This document shows positions 8,025 through 17,427 of a stretch of 57,508 nucleotides of DNA, piece after piece; position 1 is the stretch's first letter; the number at the start of each line of letters is the position of its first letter. A program made the translations under genes and the position numbers. The stretch is taken from NCBI GenBank assembly GCA_030529945.1, contig JAUMVX010000011.1, positions 1 to 57,508 of the forward strand, written 5' to 3'. The notes beneath the pieces are model-generated. The model saw nothing but the letters and a program-made list of their open reading frames with translations. It was not told the DNA's origin and searched no databases. Source of the DNA: Bacteroidia bacterium (lineage in GTDB: Bacteria > Bacteroidota > Bacteroidia > Bacteroidales > UBA932).

Positions 8025-10286
8025 ATGACGAAAAACAACAGAGGCGGGAAAGGTTCCCGCTACGGTCGCCCCTCGGGCGGCCACAGAAGCGCAGACGGCC
8101 GCGCTGAAAGCGGAAAAAGCAGCCGGAACCACAGCGGAAGACGCGGCCGCGACAGCCGTGAAAACCGCTTCAGAAACTACCCTCAGTACAGCGGCAAGGT
8201 CCAGATGACCCGCGAGGGGAACATCTACGTGATCGTGGAGGGGCAGGAGGAAGACATCTACGTAAAGAAGAGCAAGACGCATAACGCATTGAACGGGGAC
8301 ACCGTTACGGTGGCCCTGACGAAGGAAGCCGTCGGCAGGCAGCACCGCGAGGGCGAAGTCATCGAGGTGACTCAGCGCTGCACCAAGCCTCACGTGGGGA
8401 TACTCCATTTCGTGGGCAGGCAGTGCTGGGTGCTGATGCAGAGCAAATCGATGCCTTACGACATAGAAGTCGATGCCGAACAGGCTGCCGGGATGGGCGG
8501 AAAGAGCGGAATGAAGGCCGCCGCCATAGTGGACGGCTGGCTCCGTCACGAACTCAGCCCCAAGGGACACGTCACCGATGTTCTGGGAATGCCGGGCGAG
8601 AACGACACCGAGATGCACGCGATATTGGCCGAATTCGGCCTGCCTTACCGCTTCGAGAAGGAAGTGGAGGACGAGGCCGCCCGGATCCGGCAGGACATCA
8701 CGCCAAAAGACATTGAGGGCCGACGCGATATGCGCGGCACGCTCACCTTCACCATAGACCCCGCGGACGCCAAGGACTTCGATGACGCGCTGTCGTTCCG
8801 CCGTCTCGATGAAGGGAATTTCGAGGTGGGAGTCCACATCGCGGACGTCTCGCACTACGTCCTCCCCGGAACTCTTCTGGACAAGGAGGCGCAGGAGCGC
8901 GGCACGTCCGTATATCTCGTGGACAGGACCGTCCCTATGCTCCCGGAAATCCTGAGCAACAATCTCTGCTCCCTCCGGCCTCACGAGGACAAGCTCACCT
9001 TCTCCACCATATTCATCATCACGCCGAGAGGGCGTCTGGCGGACCGCTGGTTCGGCAGGACGATCATAAACTCCGACAGAAGGTACAATTACGACGAGGC
9101 CCAGGCAGTGATCGAGAAAGCGGTCGAAGACTCCTCCTTCAAGGGAGCCGACAAGGTCGAAGAAGCCGTTCTGGAGCTTTACAGACTCTCCCGTATCTTC
9201 CGCAAACGCCGTTTCGACGCCGGAGCGATGAACTTCGAGCGTCCCGAGATGAAGGTGGAAGTGGACGAGAAGGGCCGCCCGGTGAACATCTACGAGAAGA
9301 TCTCCAAGGAGGCGAACTGGCTCATAGAAGAATTTATGCTGCTCGCGAACCGTTCCGTGGCCGAGTTCATCGCCACCGGCGGCAAGATGAACGGCGTAGC
9401 CTCGCGCAAGGCCAAGACCTTCGTCTATCGCGTGCACGATGTCCCGAACACCGAGAAAGTCGAGAACCTCCGCAGCTTCGCGGGCAATTTCGGATATCAG
9501 ATGGCCCCGACCGAGGGGTCGAAGGGAATCTCCAAGACTCTGAACAGCCTCCTGCAGGAGGCCAAGGGCAAGCCGGAGTTCGAGGCGCTGCAGATGCTCG
9601 CGCTCCGCTCGATGGCCAAGGCCAAATACAGCACGGACAATATCGGCCATTACGGGCTGGCCTTCGATTTCTACACCCATTTCACTTCTCCTATCCGCCG
9701 CTACCCGGACACTATGGTGCACAGGCTCCTGGCGATGTATCTGGACGGAGCCGAGTCCCAGAGCAAGGACTATTACGAGCAGCAGTGCGTGCACGCCTCC
9801 GAGCGCGAGGGCGTCGCGGCCGAAGCCGAACGCGCGTCCGTGAAATACAAGCTCGTCGAGTATATGCAGGACAAGCTGGGGGAGGAATACGACGGCCAAA
9901 TCTCAGGTCTTACCGACTGGGGGATGTACGTGGAGATCGAGCCTACGAAGATCGAGGGTATGATAGCCCTGCGCGAAATCCGCTCCGACTTCTACGAGTT
10001 CGACGAGGAGCACTACTGCATAAGAGGCCGCCGCACGCGCAAGACCTACCGTCTCGGCGACCCTGTCCGCATCCGCGTGAAAAGCGCGAACCTCGAGCAG
10101 AAGCTGCTTGACTACGAGCTCATAGAACCCCTCGCGGACGCCGGCACGGCGTCCAATGAGCCCCTCCGCCGCGATACCGGTTTTCGCGCCGAAGGCTCCC
10201 GCCACGGGACTCACCGCAGCACCCGTCCGGGCAAGGGCTCGGGCTCTTCCCACCGGGGAGGCAAGAGCCGCAAGAGCGGGAAATGA
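8025..10286 (+). CDS. rnr: Ribonuclease R (RNB-family 3'-5' exoribonuclease)
   Basis: 753 aa. It degrades structured RNA processively in the cytoplasm. The N-terminal ~45 residues are Gly/Arg/Ser-rich and basic, followed by cold-shock/OB-like segments. The RNB catalytic block is DPADAKDFDDALSF (about 243-256) with GVHIADVSHYV, then the channel motif GHYGLAFDFYTHFTSPIRRY. An S1 domain (GQISGLTDWGMYVEIE) lies near 625-700, ending in a basic Gly/Ser/Arg tail. An interspersed CGTCCAAT motif is embedded in the start of that tail. It stands in a plus-strand run after manA, with a GC-rich 110-nt spacer. Confidence 0.94.
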   Translation: MTKNNRGGKGSRYGRPSGGHRSADGRAESGKSSRNHSGRRGRDSRENRFRNYPQYSGKVQMTREGNIYVIVEGQEEDIYVKKSKTHNALNGDTVTVALTKEAVGRQHREGEVIEVTQRCTKPHVGILHFVGRQCWVLMQSKSMPYDIEVDAEQAAGMGGKSGMKAAAIVDGWLRHELSPKGHVTDVLGMPGENDTEMHAILAEFGLPYRFEKEVEDEAARIRQDITPKDIEGRRDMRGTLTFTIDPADAKDFDDALSFRRLDEGNFEVGVHIADVSHYVLPGTLLDKEAQERGTSVYLVDRTVPMLPEILSNNLCSLRPHEDKLTFSTIFIITPRGRLADRWFGRTIINSDRRYNYDEAQAVIEKAVEDSSFKGADKVEEAVLELYRLSRIFRKRRFDAGAMNFERPEMKVEVDEKGRPVNIYEKISKEANWLIEEFMLLANRSVAEFIATGGKMNGVASRKAKTFVYRVHDVPNTEKVENLRSFAGNFGYQMAPTEGSKGISKTLNSLLQEAKGKPEFEALQMLALRSMAKAKYSTDNIGHYGLAFDFYTHFTSPIRRYPDTMVHRLLAMYLDGAESQSKDYYEQQCVHASEREGVAAEAERASVKYKLVEYMQDKLGEEYDGQISGLTDWGMYVEIEPTKIEGMIALREIRSDFYEFDEEHYCIRGRRTRKTYRLGDPVRIRVKSANLEQKLLDYELIEPLADAGTASNEPLRRDTGFRAEGSRHGTHRSTRPGKGSGSSHRGGKSRKSGK
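10136..10157 (+). repeat. Interspersed CGTCCAAT-type element in the rnr tail
   Basis: A perfect GGACGCC / GGCGTCC inverted repeat is followed by AAT and encodes DAGTASNE. It reads through the same frame as the rnpA copy (…ASN…). It sits after the S1 domain in a non-conserved tail. Confidence 0.45.
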
Positions 10287-10339
10287 CACCGGGCGGCTGC
10301 CGCCGCCTTAAGTGATGAAAATTACTTCCGAGACGCACT

Positions 10340-11749
10340 ATGGACGGACTTAACCGCGAAATACTCCGTCTGGCGATTCCGAGCATCTTCGCCAACATCA
10401 CCGTTCCGCTCGTCGGGATGGTGGGACTTGCCGTTGCCGGGCACTTGACCGGCCCCGGCGGAGTCGGTGCGGCCGCCTTCATCGGCGGGATGTCCATAGG
10501 TGCTATGCTTTTCGACCTGCTCTACTGGAACTTCGGCTTCCTGCGTGCGGGCACGGGCGGGCTTACGGCCCAGGCTTTCGGGCGGGGAGATATGCGCGAA
10601 TGCGGACTCATCTTCGCGCGGGCCTTCGGCATAGCATTGGCGGTAGCCGCCGTGATTCTCCTCCTCCAGTGGCCTTTCATCCAGCTGTGCTTCGCCTTCA
10701 TAAAATGTTCTCCGGAGGTCAAGGAGCTCGCGTCGCAATACTTCTACATCCGTGTCTGGGCTGCGCCGGCGACCCTTTCTCTGATGGGCTTCAAGGGCTG
10801 GTTCATAGGTATGCAGGACTCGTTCAGCTCGATGATGTGCGATGTCATAGTGAATGTCATAAACATCGCCGCGTCCCTCGTTCTGGCTCTCGGGCTGGGG
10901 GACTGGGCCGGGATGGGGTTCCCGGGCATCGCGCTCGGAACCGTGATCGCGCAGTACTGCGGTCTGACTTATGCCATCTTCACTATGACGGCCAAATACC
11001 GTCGCCGGGTGTTCTCGGCGCTGCGCCGCGAGGATGTGTCGGAGGTCTTCAGAGGCGAGCAGATGCGCCGCTTCCTTGCGATGAACGCGAACATCTTCGT
11101 GCGTTCCGTCTGCTTCATAGCCATATACATCGGCTTTACGGTCATCTCCGCGAGCTACGGGGACCTTATGCTCGCCACGGGCACCATAATGATGAATCTG
11201 ATGCTGCTCTTCTCCTACGTCACCGACGGCTTCGCCTATGCAGGTGAGGCGCTCACGGGGCGTTTCATCGGAGAAGGGTCTAAGACTCTCACGCGCCGCA
11301 CGGTGAAGTGGGTGTTCATCTGGAGTATGAGTCTCGCGGCCATATTCACGCTGCTCTATACCGTGAGCGGAGTGCCGCTGCTGAGGATGATGACTTCCGA
11401 TGTGGAGGTGATAGAGGCCTGCAGGGAGTTTCTGCCCTGGCTGGTGGTGACACCTATGGTGGGCTGTGCGGCCTTCACCTGGGACGGCATCTATCTGGGG
11501 GCCACGGCTTCACGCGGCGTGCGAAATGCGATGATAGTGGCGGCCCTGGCCTTCTTCGGCTGCTACTTTCTGGGGTATCTGTGGATGGATTCCGCCGACC
11601 TGACCGAGGTCCGCCGCAACGCCACCGCCATCCATCTGCTGATGGTCGGCTATTTCGCACATCTTCTCGCCCGCACCGTCCTGCTCACAGCGCAGTACCG
11701 CCGCGAAGTGATCCGCAGCAACTTCCCGGACTTGGAATCACTTACTTAA
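10340..11749 (+). CDS. MATE-family multidrug/toxin exporter
   Basis: 469 aa with about twelve hydrophobic helices in two pseudo-symmetric halves. The opening LNREILRLAIPSIFANITVP and the GLAVAGHLTG / GFLRAGTGGLTAQAFGRGD blocks are typical MATE features. MATE proteins export cationic drugs or metabolites using Na+ or H+ gradients; the substrate cannot be told from sequence. The gene ends with the recurring GGAATCACTTA sequence and converges on the DUF2723 gene. Confidence 0.88.
   Translation: MDGLNREILRLAIPSIFANITVPLVGMVGLAVAGHLTGPGGVGAAAFIGGMSIGAMLFDLLYWNFGFLRAGTGGLTAQAFGRGDMRECGLIFARAFGIALAVAAVILLLQWPFIQLCFAFIKCSPEVKELASQYFYIRVWAAPATLSLMGFKGWFIGMQDSFSSMMCDVIVNVINIAASLVLALGLGDWAGMGFPGIALGTVIAQYCGLTYAIFTMTAKYRRRVFSALRREDVSEVFRGEQMRRFLAMNANIFVRSVCFIAIYIGFTVISASYGDLMLATGTIMMNLMLLFSYVTDGFAYAGEALTGRFIGEGSKTLTRRTVKWVFIWSMSLAAIFTLLYTVSGVPLLRMMTSDVEVIEACREFLPWLVVTPMVGCAAFTWDGIYLGATASRGVRNAMIVAALAFFGCYFLGYLWMDSADLTEVRRNATAIHLLMVGYFAHLLARTVLLTAQYRREVIRSNFPDLESLT
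11734..11744 (+). repeat. Recurring 11-mer GGAATCACTTA
   Basis: The same 11-mer occurs exactly at 34480-34490 and 39505-39515, with near copies at 5433 and (reverse) about 4754-4762. Here it forms the last codons of the MATE gene. Confidence 0.4.
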
Positions 11750-11834
11750 GCGGCCTTCCCGAATAATCTTATTCCGGTCATCGGCCACGCGCAGCTGCCG
11801 GGATCGTTCTCCTACCGCCGGCTGCGGGCAGCAT

Positions 11835-14800
11835 TCAGCCTGCGCTGTCCGACAGCTCCAGCTTCTCGGAAGCCTCCTGATGTGGCTTGGAGCTTTTGCC
11901 CAGGACATAATCCAGAAGGGCGTTGAAGTTGCTGTCCATCTTTTCCGCGAGCTCCTTGTCTCCGGCTCTGGTCAGAGCGTCCTGCAGGTAGTAGATATAG
12001 TTGCCCGCAAGCTCGAAGTCCGACTTCGAATACTCGTAGAACTCCAGATAGAACCCGGCGGTCTCGATAAGGGAGTTGAACATCTCCAGAGCCAGGGTCC
12101 GCGCCTTTTCCACTTCCCCGAGCACGTAATAGTCCGAAACCATCTCGATCACGGAGAAGTCGTTAGACGAGAAGCCCAGAATGATGCTCTCCAGAGGGTA
12201 ATTTTCGCTCTTTATGTATTCCTGGCACTTGTCCAGCATCTCCAGGGCCCTGTCCTTCTCGCCGGCGTCGATGAACGCGTTCGCCATCGTCACGAAGAGA
12301 TTCCTCTGCGAGAACACTCCCACGTGGGTATAGAGATTCTGGTAGTCCACGAAGTAGTCCGTGCGCGAAATGGCGTCCCACTTGAACTTTTCCGTCATCA
12401 GGCTGTAGAGCTCATCCGTATCGACCGCCCCCGCTTCGCCCGTCTGAATCTTGTTCCGGAACGGAATCAGTCTGCAGGAGAAGCCTTCGTACATAAGATA
12501 GTCCCGTATGCCTATGTTCAGGTCTCCGCCCATATTCAGCATATTTATCGGACGGTCCCACTGATAGTTCGAGAGCAGATCCAGCATAAAGAGCTCAGGC
12601 TTCGTGAGATAATCCTTGTTCTCGGGAATCTCGATGACCATCTCGTCCGGAATCCTGTCCGCGAACTTCTCCGGTACGATGCCGTATTTCAGCGCATTCT
12701 CCCTGTTAACCGGAATGCTGATTCTGCGCGAGATGATGTAGTCCACCTTGCGGCCGCTGGTAAGGGACAGCTTCACCTCCGGATGGCGGAACACCTCCAT
12801 CACGTCGGAGATCGGCATAACCTGCCCGCGGGTGTCGTAGATGTACACGAACTCGTTCGTGCCGTAGAGATACTGGCCCTGTCCGATGCTCAGCGGCAGC
12901 GGCTTGGACTCGTTGCAGGCCCATTTCATCTGGTCGATATACCAGTCGGTGCCCAGCAGGGAGGTGTTGCAGATACGCACGTCCGTGCGCACGCCCTCCA
13001 CTTCCTGCGCATACCAGAGCGGGAAGGTGTCGTTATCCCCGTGAGTAATGAGTATGCCCTGCTCTCCCACGGAATTCAGGTAGTTCGAGGCCATCTCCAC
13101 GGAGGTGCGGCGGTTGCTGCGGTCGTGGTCGTCCCAGTTCTGCTGCGCCATAAGCGCGGGAACGCAGAGGCACGCGGCTGTGCAGCACAGCGCAAGTGCG
13201 GCGGAGTGCCTGTGCGCCTTCGCGGTTTCGCAGATCCAGCTCCACAGCCCGGCAGCGGCCAGGCCGATCCAGATGCAGAAGGCATAGAACGAGCCGGCGT
13301 AGGCATAGTCCCTTTCCCTCACCTGATTAGGGGTCTGGTTCAGATATATCACTATGGCTATGCCTGTCATAAAGAAGATCAGGAAGACCAGCCAGGCGCC
13401 GCGCTTGTCCTTGTCGAACTGGAAGAAGAGTCCCAGAAGTCCCAGGAGCAGAGGCAGCATATAGTAATGGTTCTTGCCCTTGTTCTCCGCGAGAACCTTC
13501 GGGGCCCGGGACTGGTCTCCCAGACGGAATTCGTCCAGAGGCTTGATGCCGCTCTCCCAGTTCCCGTAGAACAGATTGCCCGGACTCGGGCTGTGGATTT
13601 CGTTCTGCCGGCCCGCGAAGTTCCACATAAAATATCTCCAGTACATCCAGTTCATCTGGTAGTCGAAGAAGTAGCGGAGATTGGCCCCCATAGTCGGTTT
13701 GCGGTACTGCGCTCCGCTTATTTTCCTGCCCTTGCCCTGAGTGTAGTAGTTATAGAATTCCACATATTTGCCGGCGGGGTCCGCATACCACATCCTCGGG
13801 AAGAGCATCTTGCCCGCCGCATCGTATTTGGCCTCCACAGGGCCGTCCGCGTGGACATATCTGCCTCCGAGCGGAGTCCAGTACTTCGGGACGGAGGTCT
13901 CGAAAGGCGCATCGTAGTACTGTCCGTAAAGGATCGGAGTGGAGCCGTACTGCTCGCGGGACAGATACCTCACGAGGGTGAAGGCGTTGTCCGGCTGATA
14001 TTCGTTCGTAGGTGTCTTCGCGCAGGAGCGGATGATGTCGATGCTGAAGATGGAGAAGCCCACTATGATGGTCGTCAGGCACAGTATGGCGGTGTTCCAG
14101 AAGACCTTGCCTTTGCGCATAGTCCGGAAGGCCCCCCAGAAACAGAGGGCGAATACGGCCACCATAAAGAAGGCTGCGCCGGTATTGAAAGGCAGGCCGA
14201 GGACATTCACGAAGAAGAGGTCTGTGAGGGCCGCCGCCTTAGGCAGCAACGGTATGATTATGAAGAGTATGAGGGCGAGAATCACTACGGAGAGCAGACC
14301 GATTTTCAGGAATTCCCCGAAGGTGAACTTCCCCTTCTCCCGTTTGCGGTAGAAGTACATAAAGACGAGAGCGGGGATGGTCAGCAGGTTCAGAAGGTGC
14401 ACTCCGATGGAGAGTCCCATCAGGAAGGAGATCAGTATGATCCAGCGGTTCGCGTGTGGGGAGTCCGCCTGTTCGTACCAGCGGGTCATAGCCCAGATCA
14501 CGAGGGCGGTGAAAAGCGAGGACATCGCGTACACCTCTCCCTCCACTGCGGAGAACCAGAACGTGTCGGAGAAGCAGTAGGCGAGGGCTCCGGTAGCGCC
14601 GCTGCCCAGGATGGCTATGGCGGCTCCGGTCGCATAAGTCCCGTCTTCGCGCCTCGGCACCAGCCTCTTAACGAAGAAGACGATGGTCAGATAAAGGAGG
14701 AAGATGGTGGCGGCCGAGCAGAGTGCGCTCATTATGTTCACCATAACGGCCGCGTGCGAGGCGTCCCCGAACATAGTGAAGAATCTCGCGATCAGCTGGA

Positions 14801-14975
14801 ATACGGGGTTCCCCGGAGGATGTCCGACTTCCAGCTTATAGGAAGACGCTATGAATTCCCCACAGTCCCAGAATGAGGCCGTAGGTTCGATGGTGGAAAG
14901 GTAAGTCACCGCCGAGACGATGAAGACGGCGAGGGCTGTCAGACGGTTCCACAGCTTATATTTCTTTTCGTTCAT
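11835..14975 (-). CDS. DUF2723 (TMEM260-like) membrane glycosyltransferase-family protein
   Basis: 1046 aa, a typical Bacteroidetes DUF2723 protein. Ten or more membrane helices occupy roughly residues 10-620, opening with the signature TYLSTIEPTASFWDCGEFIA, GHPPGNPVFQLIARFF and FSDTFWFSAVEGEVYAMSS. The C-terminal ~300 residues form a soluble part with TPR-like helices (MANAFIDAGEKDRALEMLDK). The family belongs to the GT-C/protein-O-mannosyltransferase-like clan, and the animal member TMEM260 is an O-mannosyltransferase. A role in the periplasmic O-glycosylation known in Bacteroidales is plausible but inferred. Its promoter diverges from that of SUI1. Confidence 0.85.
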   Translation of the reverse strand: MNEKKYKLWNRLTALAVFIVSAVTYLSTIEPTASFWDCGEFIASSYKLEVGHPPGNPVFQLIARFFTMFGDASHAAVMVNIMSALCSAATIFLLYLTIVFFVKRLVPRREDGTYATGAAIAILGSGATGALAYCFSDTFWFSAVEGEVYAMSSLFTALVIWAMTRWYEQADSPHANRWIILISFLMGLSIGVHLLNLLTIPALVFMYFYRKREKGKFTFGEFLKIGLLSVVILALILFIIIPLLPKAAALTDLFFVNVLGLPFNTGAAFFMVAVFALCFWGAFRTMRKGKVFWNTAILCLTTIIVGFSIFSIDIIRSCAKTPTNEYQPDNAFTLVRYLSREQYGSTPILYGQYYDAPFETSVPKYWTPLGGRYVHADGPVEAKYDAAGKMLFPRMWYADPAGKYVEFYNYYTQGKGRKISGAQYRKPTMGANLRYFFDYQMNWMYWRYFMWNFAGRQNEIHSPSPGNLFYGNWESGIKPLDEFRLGDQSRAPKVLAENKGKNHYYMLPLLLGLLGLFFQFDKDKRGAWLVFLIFFMTGIAIVIYLNQTPNQVRERDYAYAGSFYAFCIWIGLAAAGLWSWICETAKAHRHSAALALCCTAACLCVPALMAQQNWDDHDRSNRRTSVEMASNYLNSVGEQGILITHGDNDTFPLWYAQEVEGVRTDVRICNTSLLGTDWYIDQMKWACNESKPLPLSIGQGQYLYGTNEFVYIYDTRGQVMPISDVMEVFRHPEVKLSLTSGRKVDYIISRRISIPVNRENALKYGIVPEKFADRIPDEMVIEIPENKDYLTKPELFMLDLLSNYQWDRPINMLNMGGDLNIGIRDYLMYEGFSCRLIPFRNKIQTGEAGAVDTDELYSLMTEKFKWDAISRTDYFVDYQNLYTHVGVFSQRNLFVTMANAFIDAGEKDRALEMLDKCQEYIKSENYPLESIILGFSSNDFSVIEMVSDYYVLGEVEKARTLALEMFNSLIETAGFYLEFYEYSKSDFELAGNYIYYLQDALTRAGDKELAEKMDSNFNALLDYVLGKSSKPHQEASEKLELSDSAG

Positions 14976-15008
14976 AATCCTGCAGTTTCCGATGTGCGGT
15001 AAAACTTA

Positions 15009-15037
15009 CAAATATACAAAGTAATTCCCTATATTTG
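15009..15037. promoter_or_regulatory. Divergent promoters for DUF2723 gene (-) and SUI1 gene (+)
   Basis: The minus-strand -7 box TATATTTG is at 15009-15016 and a plus-strand TATATTTG is at 15030-15037. The two boxes are 13 nt apart, so the two polymerases would compete for overlapping DNA. The SUI1 leader would be about 15-19 nt. Confidence 0.65.
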
Positions 15038-15056
15038 CAAAAACGCAGGCCCCGAT

Positions 15057-15401
15057 ATGGCAGACAATGACTGGAAGAAAAGGCTCGGAGTAGTGTATTC
15101 CACTGACCCGGGCTTCGTTTACGAAGAAGACGAGCAGCAGCGCGAGCAGACCCCCGCTCCCGAGAAGCAGCGGCTCATAGTGACGATAGACCGCAGACAG
15201 CGTGCCGGAAAGCAGGTGACTCTGGTGAAGGGATTCGTCGGCTCGGACGAGGACCTCGCCGCTCTCGGGAAAAGCCTGAAGCAGCGCTGCGGCGTGGGCG
15301 GGACGGCTAAGGACGGGGAGATAACTCTTCAGGGCGATCTGCGCGAGAAAGTCTGCGCTCTGCTCGCACAGATGGGCTATAAGGCCGGGCGGGGGAATTA
15401 G
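15057..15401 (+). CDS. SUI1/YciH-type translation initiation factor (eIF1 homolog)
   Basis: 114 aa. The C-terminal ~75 residues are a SUI1 domain (IVTIDRRQRAGKQVTLVKG, then LKQRCGVGGTAKDGEITLQG), preceded by an acidic Gln/Glu-rich linker. In eukaryotes eIF1 controls start-codon fidelity. The bacterial homolog YciH is reported to affect initiation stringency but is not essential. The start ATG at 15057 lies 19 nt after a clear -7 box. Confidence 0.9.
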   Translation: MADNDWKKRLGVVYSTDPGFVYEEDEQQREQTPAPEKQRLIVTIDRRQRAGKQVTLVKGFVGSDEDLAALGKSLKQRCGVGGTAKDGEITLQGDLREKVCALLAQMGYKAGRGN

Positions 15402-15456
15402 GACTTTTTGCGCAGCTATTCCCCGATGCGGCGCGCCCGGCGCCGGGGAGAGGGGG

Positions 15457-15476
15457 ATTGGACGGCTGTGCCGGCC
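15457..15476 (-). repeat. Interspersed CGTCCAAT-type element between SUI1 and DUF4271 genes
   Basis: The minus strand reads GGCCGGCACAGCCGTCCAAT, closely matching the copy after recJ (GGCCGGC..CAGCCGTCCAAT). It is next to a GC-rich palindrome CCCGGCGCCGGG (about 15437-15448). Confidence 0.5.
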
Positions 15477-15490
15477 TTCTGGATTTGCTT

Positions 15491-16231
15491 ATGGAGTGTC
15501 AGATTCTTCAGATTACGCCTCCCGCGCAGGAGGCTTTCGAGAGCGGAACTCTGCTTCTGCCGGGTTCTCCCGTGCCCGGAGCGCAGAGCGCCGCCGTCTG
15601 GAGCGATGTGCTGGTGAATTCGACGCTTGTCGTGTTTTTCGCGCTGCTGGTGCTGCTGAATATGCGCACCTTCATCCATATCATTCCGCAGCTGCTGCCG
15701 ACACTCTCGCGATGGAAGACCTGCCTGAGTCTGGACCACAACATCCATCTCTGCCGCGAACGGGGCTATGCCGCGCTCATCCTTTTCGTGCCTTTCTGTC
15801 TTCTTGCGGACCGCTATGCTCTGGTCCGGCCTTCGCTTTTCGACACTTTTCCTCCGCAGTGGCGCGCGGGAGCCGTGACGGGACTGCTGCTGCTGTACGT
15901 CCTGCTGCGCAGACTGTCCTTCTCCCTATGCGGGCTGAAAGTCCGGCGCAGGGAAGCTTTTCTCGCGGCGCACCGAAGCAGTTACGGCTACTTCATCCTT
16001 ATGCTCGTGCTGCTTCTCGCTTCGGCCGGAGTCTGTGCGATCTTTAAATGTAACGATTTGACGATCAGTCATATCTTGCTCGCGGAAATCCTCCTTTGCT
16101 ATCTTCTGGCGGTAGTGCGGAAGGGGCAAATTTTAAATTCATTTTGCAATCCATTTCTGACATTTTTGTATCTTTGCGGCCTTGAATTGATTCCTACCGG
16201 GATGCTGACGGCGGCAGTGCTGCTTCTGTAG
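15491..16231 (+). CDS. DUF4271 integral membrane protein
   Basis: 246 aa from the ATG at 15491. I prefer this to 15458 because the extra eleven residues are encoded by the interspersed element and GC palindrome. About six to seven hydrophobic helices are seen (VLVNSTLVVFFALLVLL, GYAALILFVPFCLLA, GAVTGLLLLYVLL, FILMLVLLLASAGVCA, ILLAEILLCYLLAVV, FLTFLYLCGLELIP). Proteins of this type sit directly upstream of hemD in many Bacteroidetes; their function is unknown. The hemD promoter lies inside its last codons. Confidence 0.72.
   Translation: MECQILQITPPAQEAFESGTLLLPGSPVPGAQSAAVWSDVLVNSTLVVFFALLVLLNMRTFIHIIPQLLPTLSRWKTCLSLDHNIHLCRERGYAALILFVPFCLLADRYALVRPSLFDTFPPQWRAGAVTGLLLLYVLLRRLSFSLCGLKVRRREAFLAAHRSSYGYFILMLVLLLASAGVCAIFKCNDLTISHILLAEILLCYLLAVVRKGQILNSFCNPFLTFLYLCGLELIPTGMLTAAVLLL
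16169..16176 (+). promoter_or_regulatory. hemD promoter -7 box inside DUF4271 3' end
   Basis: TATCTTTG is preceded by TTTTG at 16142-16146, about 22 nt away, giving a full -33/-7 pair. It lies 83 nt upstream of hemD. Confidence 0.6.
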
Positions 16232-16258
16232 CGTCACCGTGGGGTTTAGAAAGATATT

Positions 16259-16999
16259 ATGGCTATCGAAAAGATATTGATCTCACAGCAGGCCTCTCTC
16301 AAGAATCAGGCTTATGACGCGTTGAGCGAGAAATACGGTGCAGAAATCGAATTCCGACAGTTTTTCAAGATAGAACCGCTCACTTCGCGCGAGTTCCGCG
16401 CCCAGAGAATCAATCTTCTGGACTACACGGCGGTGGTGTTCTCCTCGCGTCACGCGATCGACGCGTATTTCTCCCTGAGCGAGGAACTCAGGACGAAAAT
16501 CCCCGAGACGATGAAGTATTTCTGCACCACCGAACTGGTGGCGATGTACCTGCAGAAGCACATCGTGTACCGCAAGCGCAAGATTTTCTTCGGAAGCGGC
16601 ACGCCGGAGTCCGTGGTCGCGCTCGTAGGACCCAAGCACAAGGGCGAGAAGTTCCTCATCGCGACTTCGGAGGGAGCGAACAGCGATCCGATGACGAGTC
16701 TTTTCGAGGCCGCCGGCATAGAGTACAGGACCGCCGCGTTCATAAAGAGCGTGTCCCAGAACCTCTCGGACCTGAATCTGTCCGACTATAATGCCGTCGT
16801 CTTCTACAATCCCGCGGACGTGAAGTCCCTTTTCGAGAACTTCCCGGATTTCCGTCAGGGTTCCCTCAAGTTCATCTCCTACGGAAAGAGCATAGTCAAG
16901 GCTATGGAGGATGCCGGTCTGGAGATAGTGATCAAGGCTCCTTCAGCCGACTGCCCTTCGGTGGCCAAGGCTATCGAACTTTACCTGGAAAGCAGATAA
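16259..16999 (+). CDS. hemD: Uroporphyrinogen-III synthase
   Basis: 246 aa, family length. It cyclises hydroxymethylbilane to uroporphyrinogen III in haem/sirohaem synthesis. The HemD fold is recognised by its low-complexity signatures: DYTAVVFSSRHAIDAYF in the first half, and SDYNAVVFYNPADVKSLFE plus FISYGKSIVKAMEDAGLEIV in the second. HemD sequences diverge widely, so assignment rests on these blocks and on the DUF4271-hemD-rnpA-yidD order common in Bacteroidetes. No other haem genes are in the window. Confidence 0.85.
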   Translation: MAIEKILISQQASLKNQAYDALSEKYGAEIEFRQFFKIEPLTSREFRAQRINLLDYTAVVFSSRHAIDAYFSLSEELRTKIPETMKYFCTTELVAMYLQKHIVYRKRKIFFGSGTPESVVALVGPKHKGEKFLIATSEGANSDPMTSLFEAAGIEYRTAAFIKSVSQNLSDLNLSDYNAVVFYNPADVKSLFENFPDFRQGSLKFISYGKSIVKAMEDAGLEIVIKAPSADCPSVAKAIELYLESR

Positions 17000-17019
17000 C
17001 ATCCGTTTACCCGCAAGTG

Positions 17020-17427
17020 ATGGCTTACACTCTCACCAAAGCCGAAAGACTGTCCGGCAAGACCGCCGTCTCCGCCCTCATACGCAAGGGCAGATGGGGA
17101 GTGGCTGCGCCGCTGCGCTACTGTTTCCTTCCCGGCAACGGCTGCGGACACAGCCGCATACTGCTTGCCGTGCCCAAGAAGCTGTTCAAGCGTGCGGTGA
17201 AGCGCAATCTTCTCAAACGGAGGCTGCGCGAGGCGTACCGCACTCAGAAGGACCTGTTGCCGGCAGCTGCGGGCGTGGACCTTCTGCTGAGCTATTCGAG
17301 TTCCGAGATTATGCCTTCTGCGGCTCTGCGCGAAAGTGTAGCCGCAGTCCTCCGCCAGGTCGCCTCACGTGCGGCCGCTGACGCGTCCAATCCCGCTCTT
17401 CACCTGTCCGATGGAGAATCTGAGTAA
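17020..17427 (+). CDS. rnpA: Ribonuclease P protein component
   Basis: 135 aa. It binds RNase P RNA and helps 5' maturation of tRNA. The RNR motif region [19 protein letters not shown] is clear, along with [17 protein letters not shown] at the start. The last ~20 residues ([14 protein letters not shown]...) are an unusual extension that contains an exact copy of the interspersed 19-mer. I start it at the second of two adjacent start codons (ATG 17020, after GTG 17017). It overlaps yidD by 17 nt, implying coupled translation. Confidence 0.92.
   Translation: MAYTLTKAERLSGKTAVSALIRKGRWGVAAPLRYCFLPGNGCGHSRILLAVPKKLFKRAVKRNLLKRRLREAYRTQKDLLPAAAGVDLLLSYSSSEIMPSAALRESVAAVLRQVASRAAADASNPALHLSDGESE
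17373..17391 (+). repeat. Interspersed 19-mer GGCCGCTGACGCGTCCAAT in rnpA
   Basis: Identical over 19 nt to the copy in ahcY at 42550-42568. Here it encodes AADASN in the C-terminal extension of RnpA. Confidence 0.7.

Noticed and set aside
11880-14876. 998-codon open frame antisense to the DUF2723 gene, and similar long antisense frames (e.g. 7650-9899, 26085-28340, 37055-38800)
   Set aside because: They mirror well-recognised genes, lack family motifs, and arise from GC-rich third positions in the true gene. Their translations are rich in His/Val/Arg/Ala with no domain.
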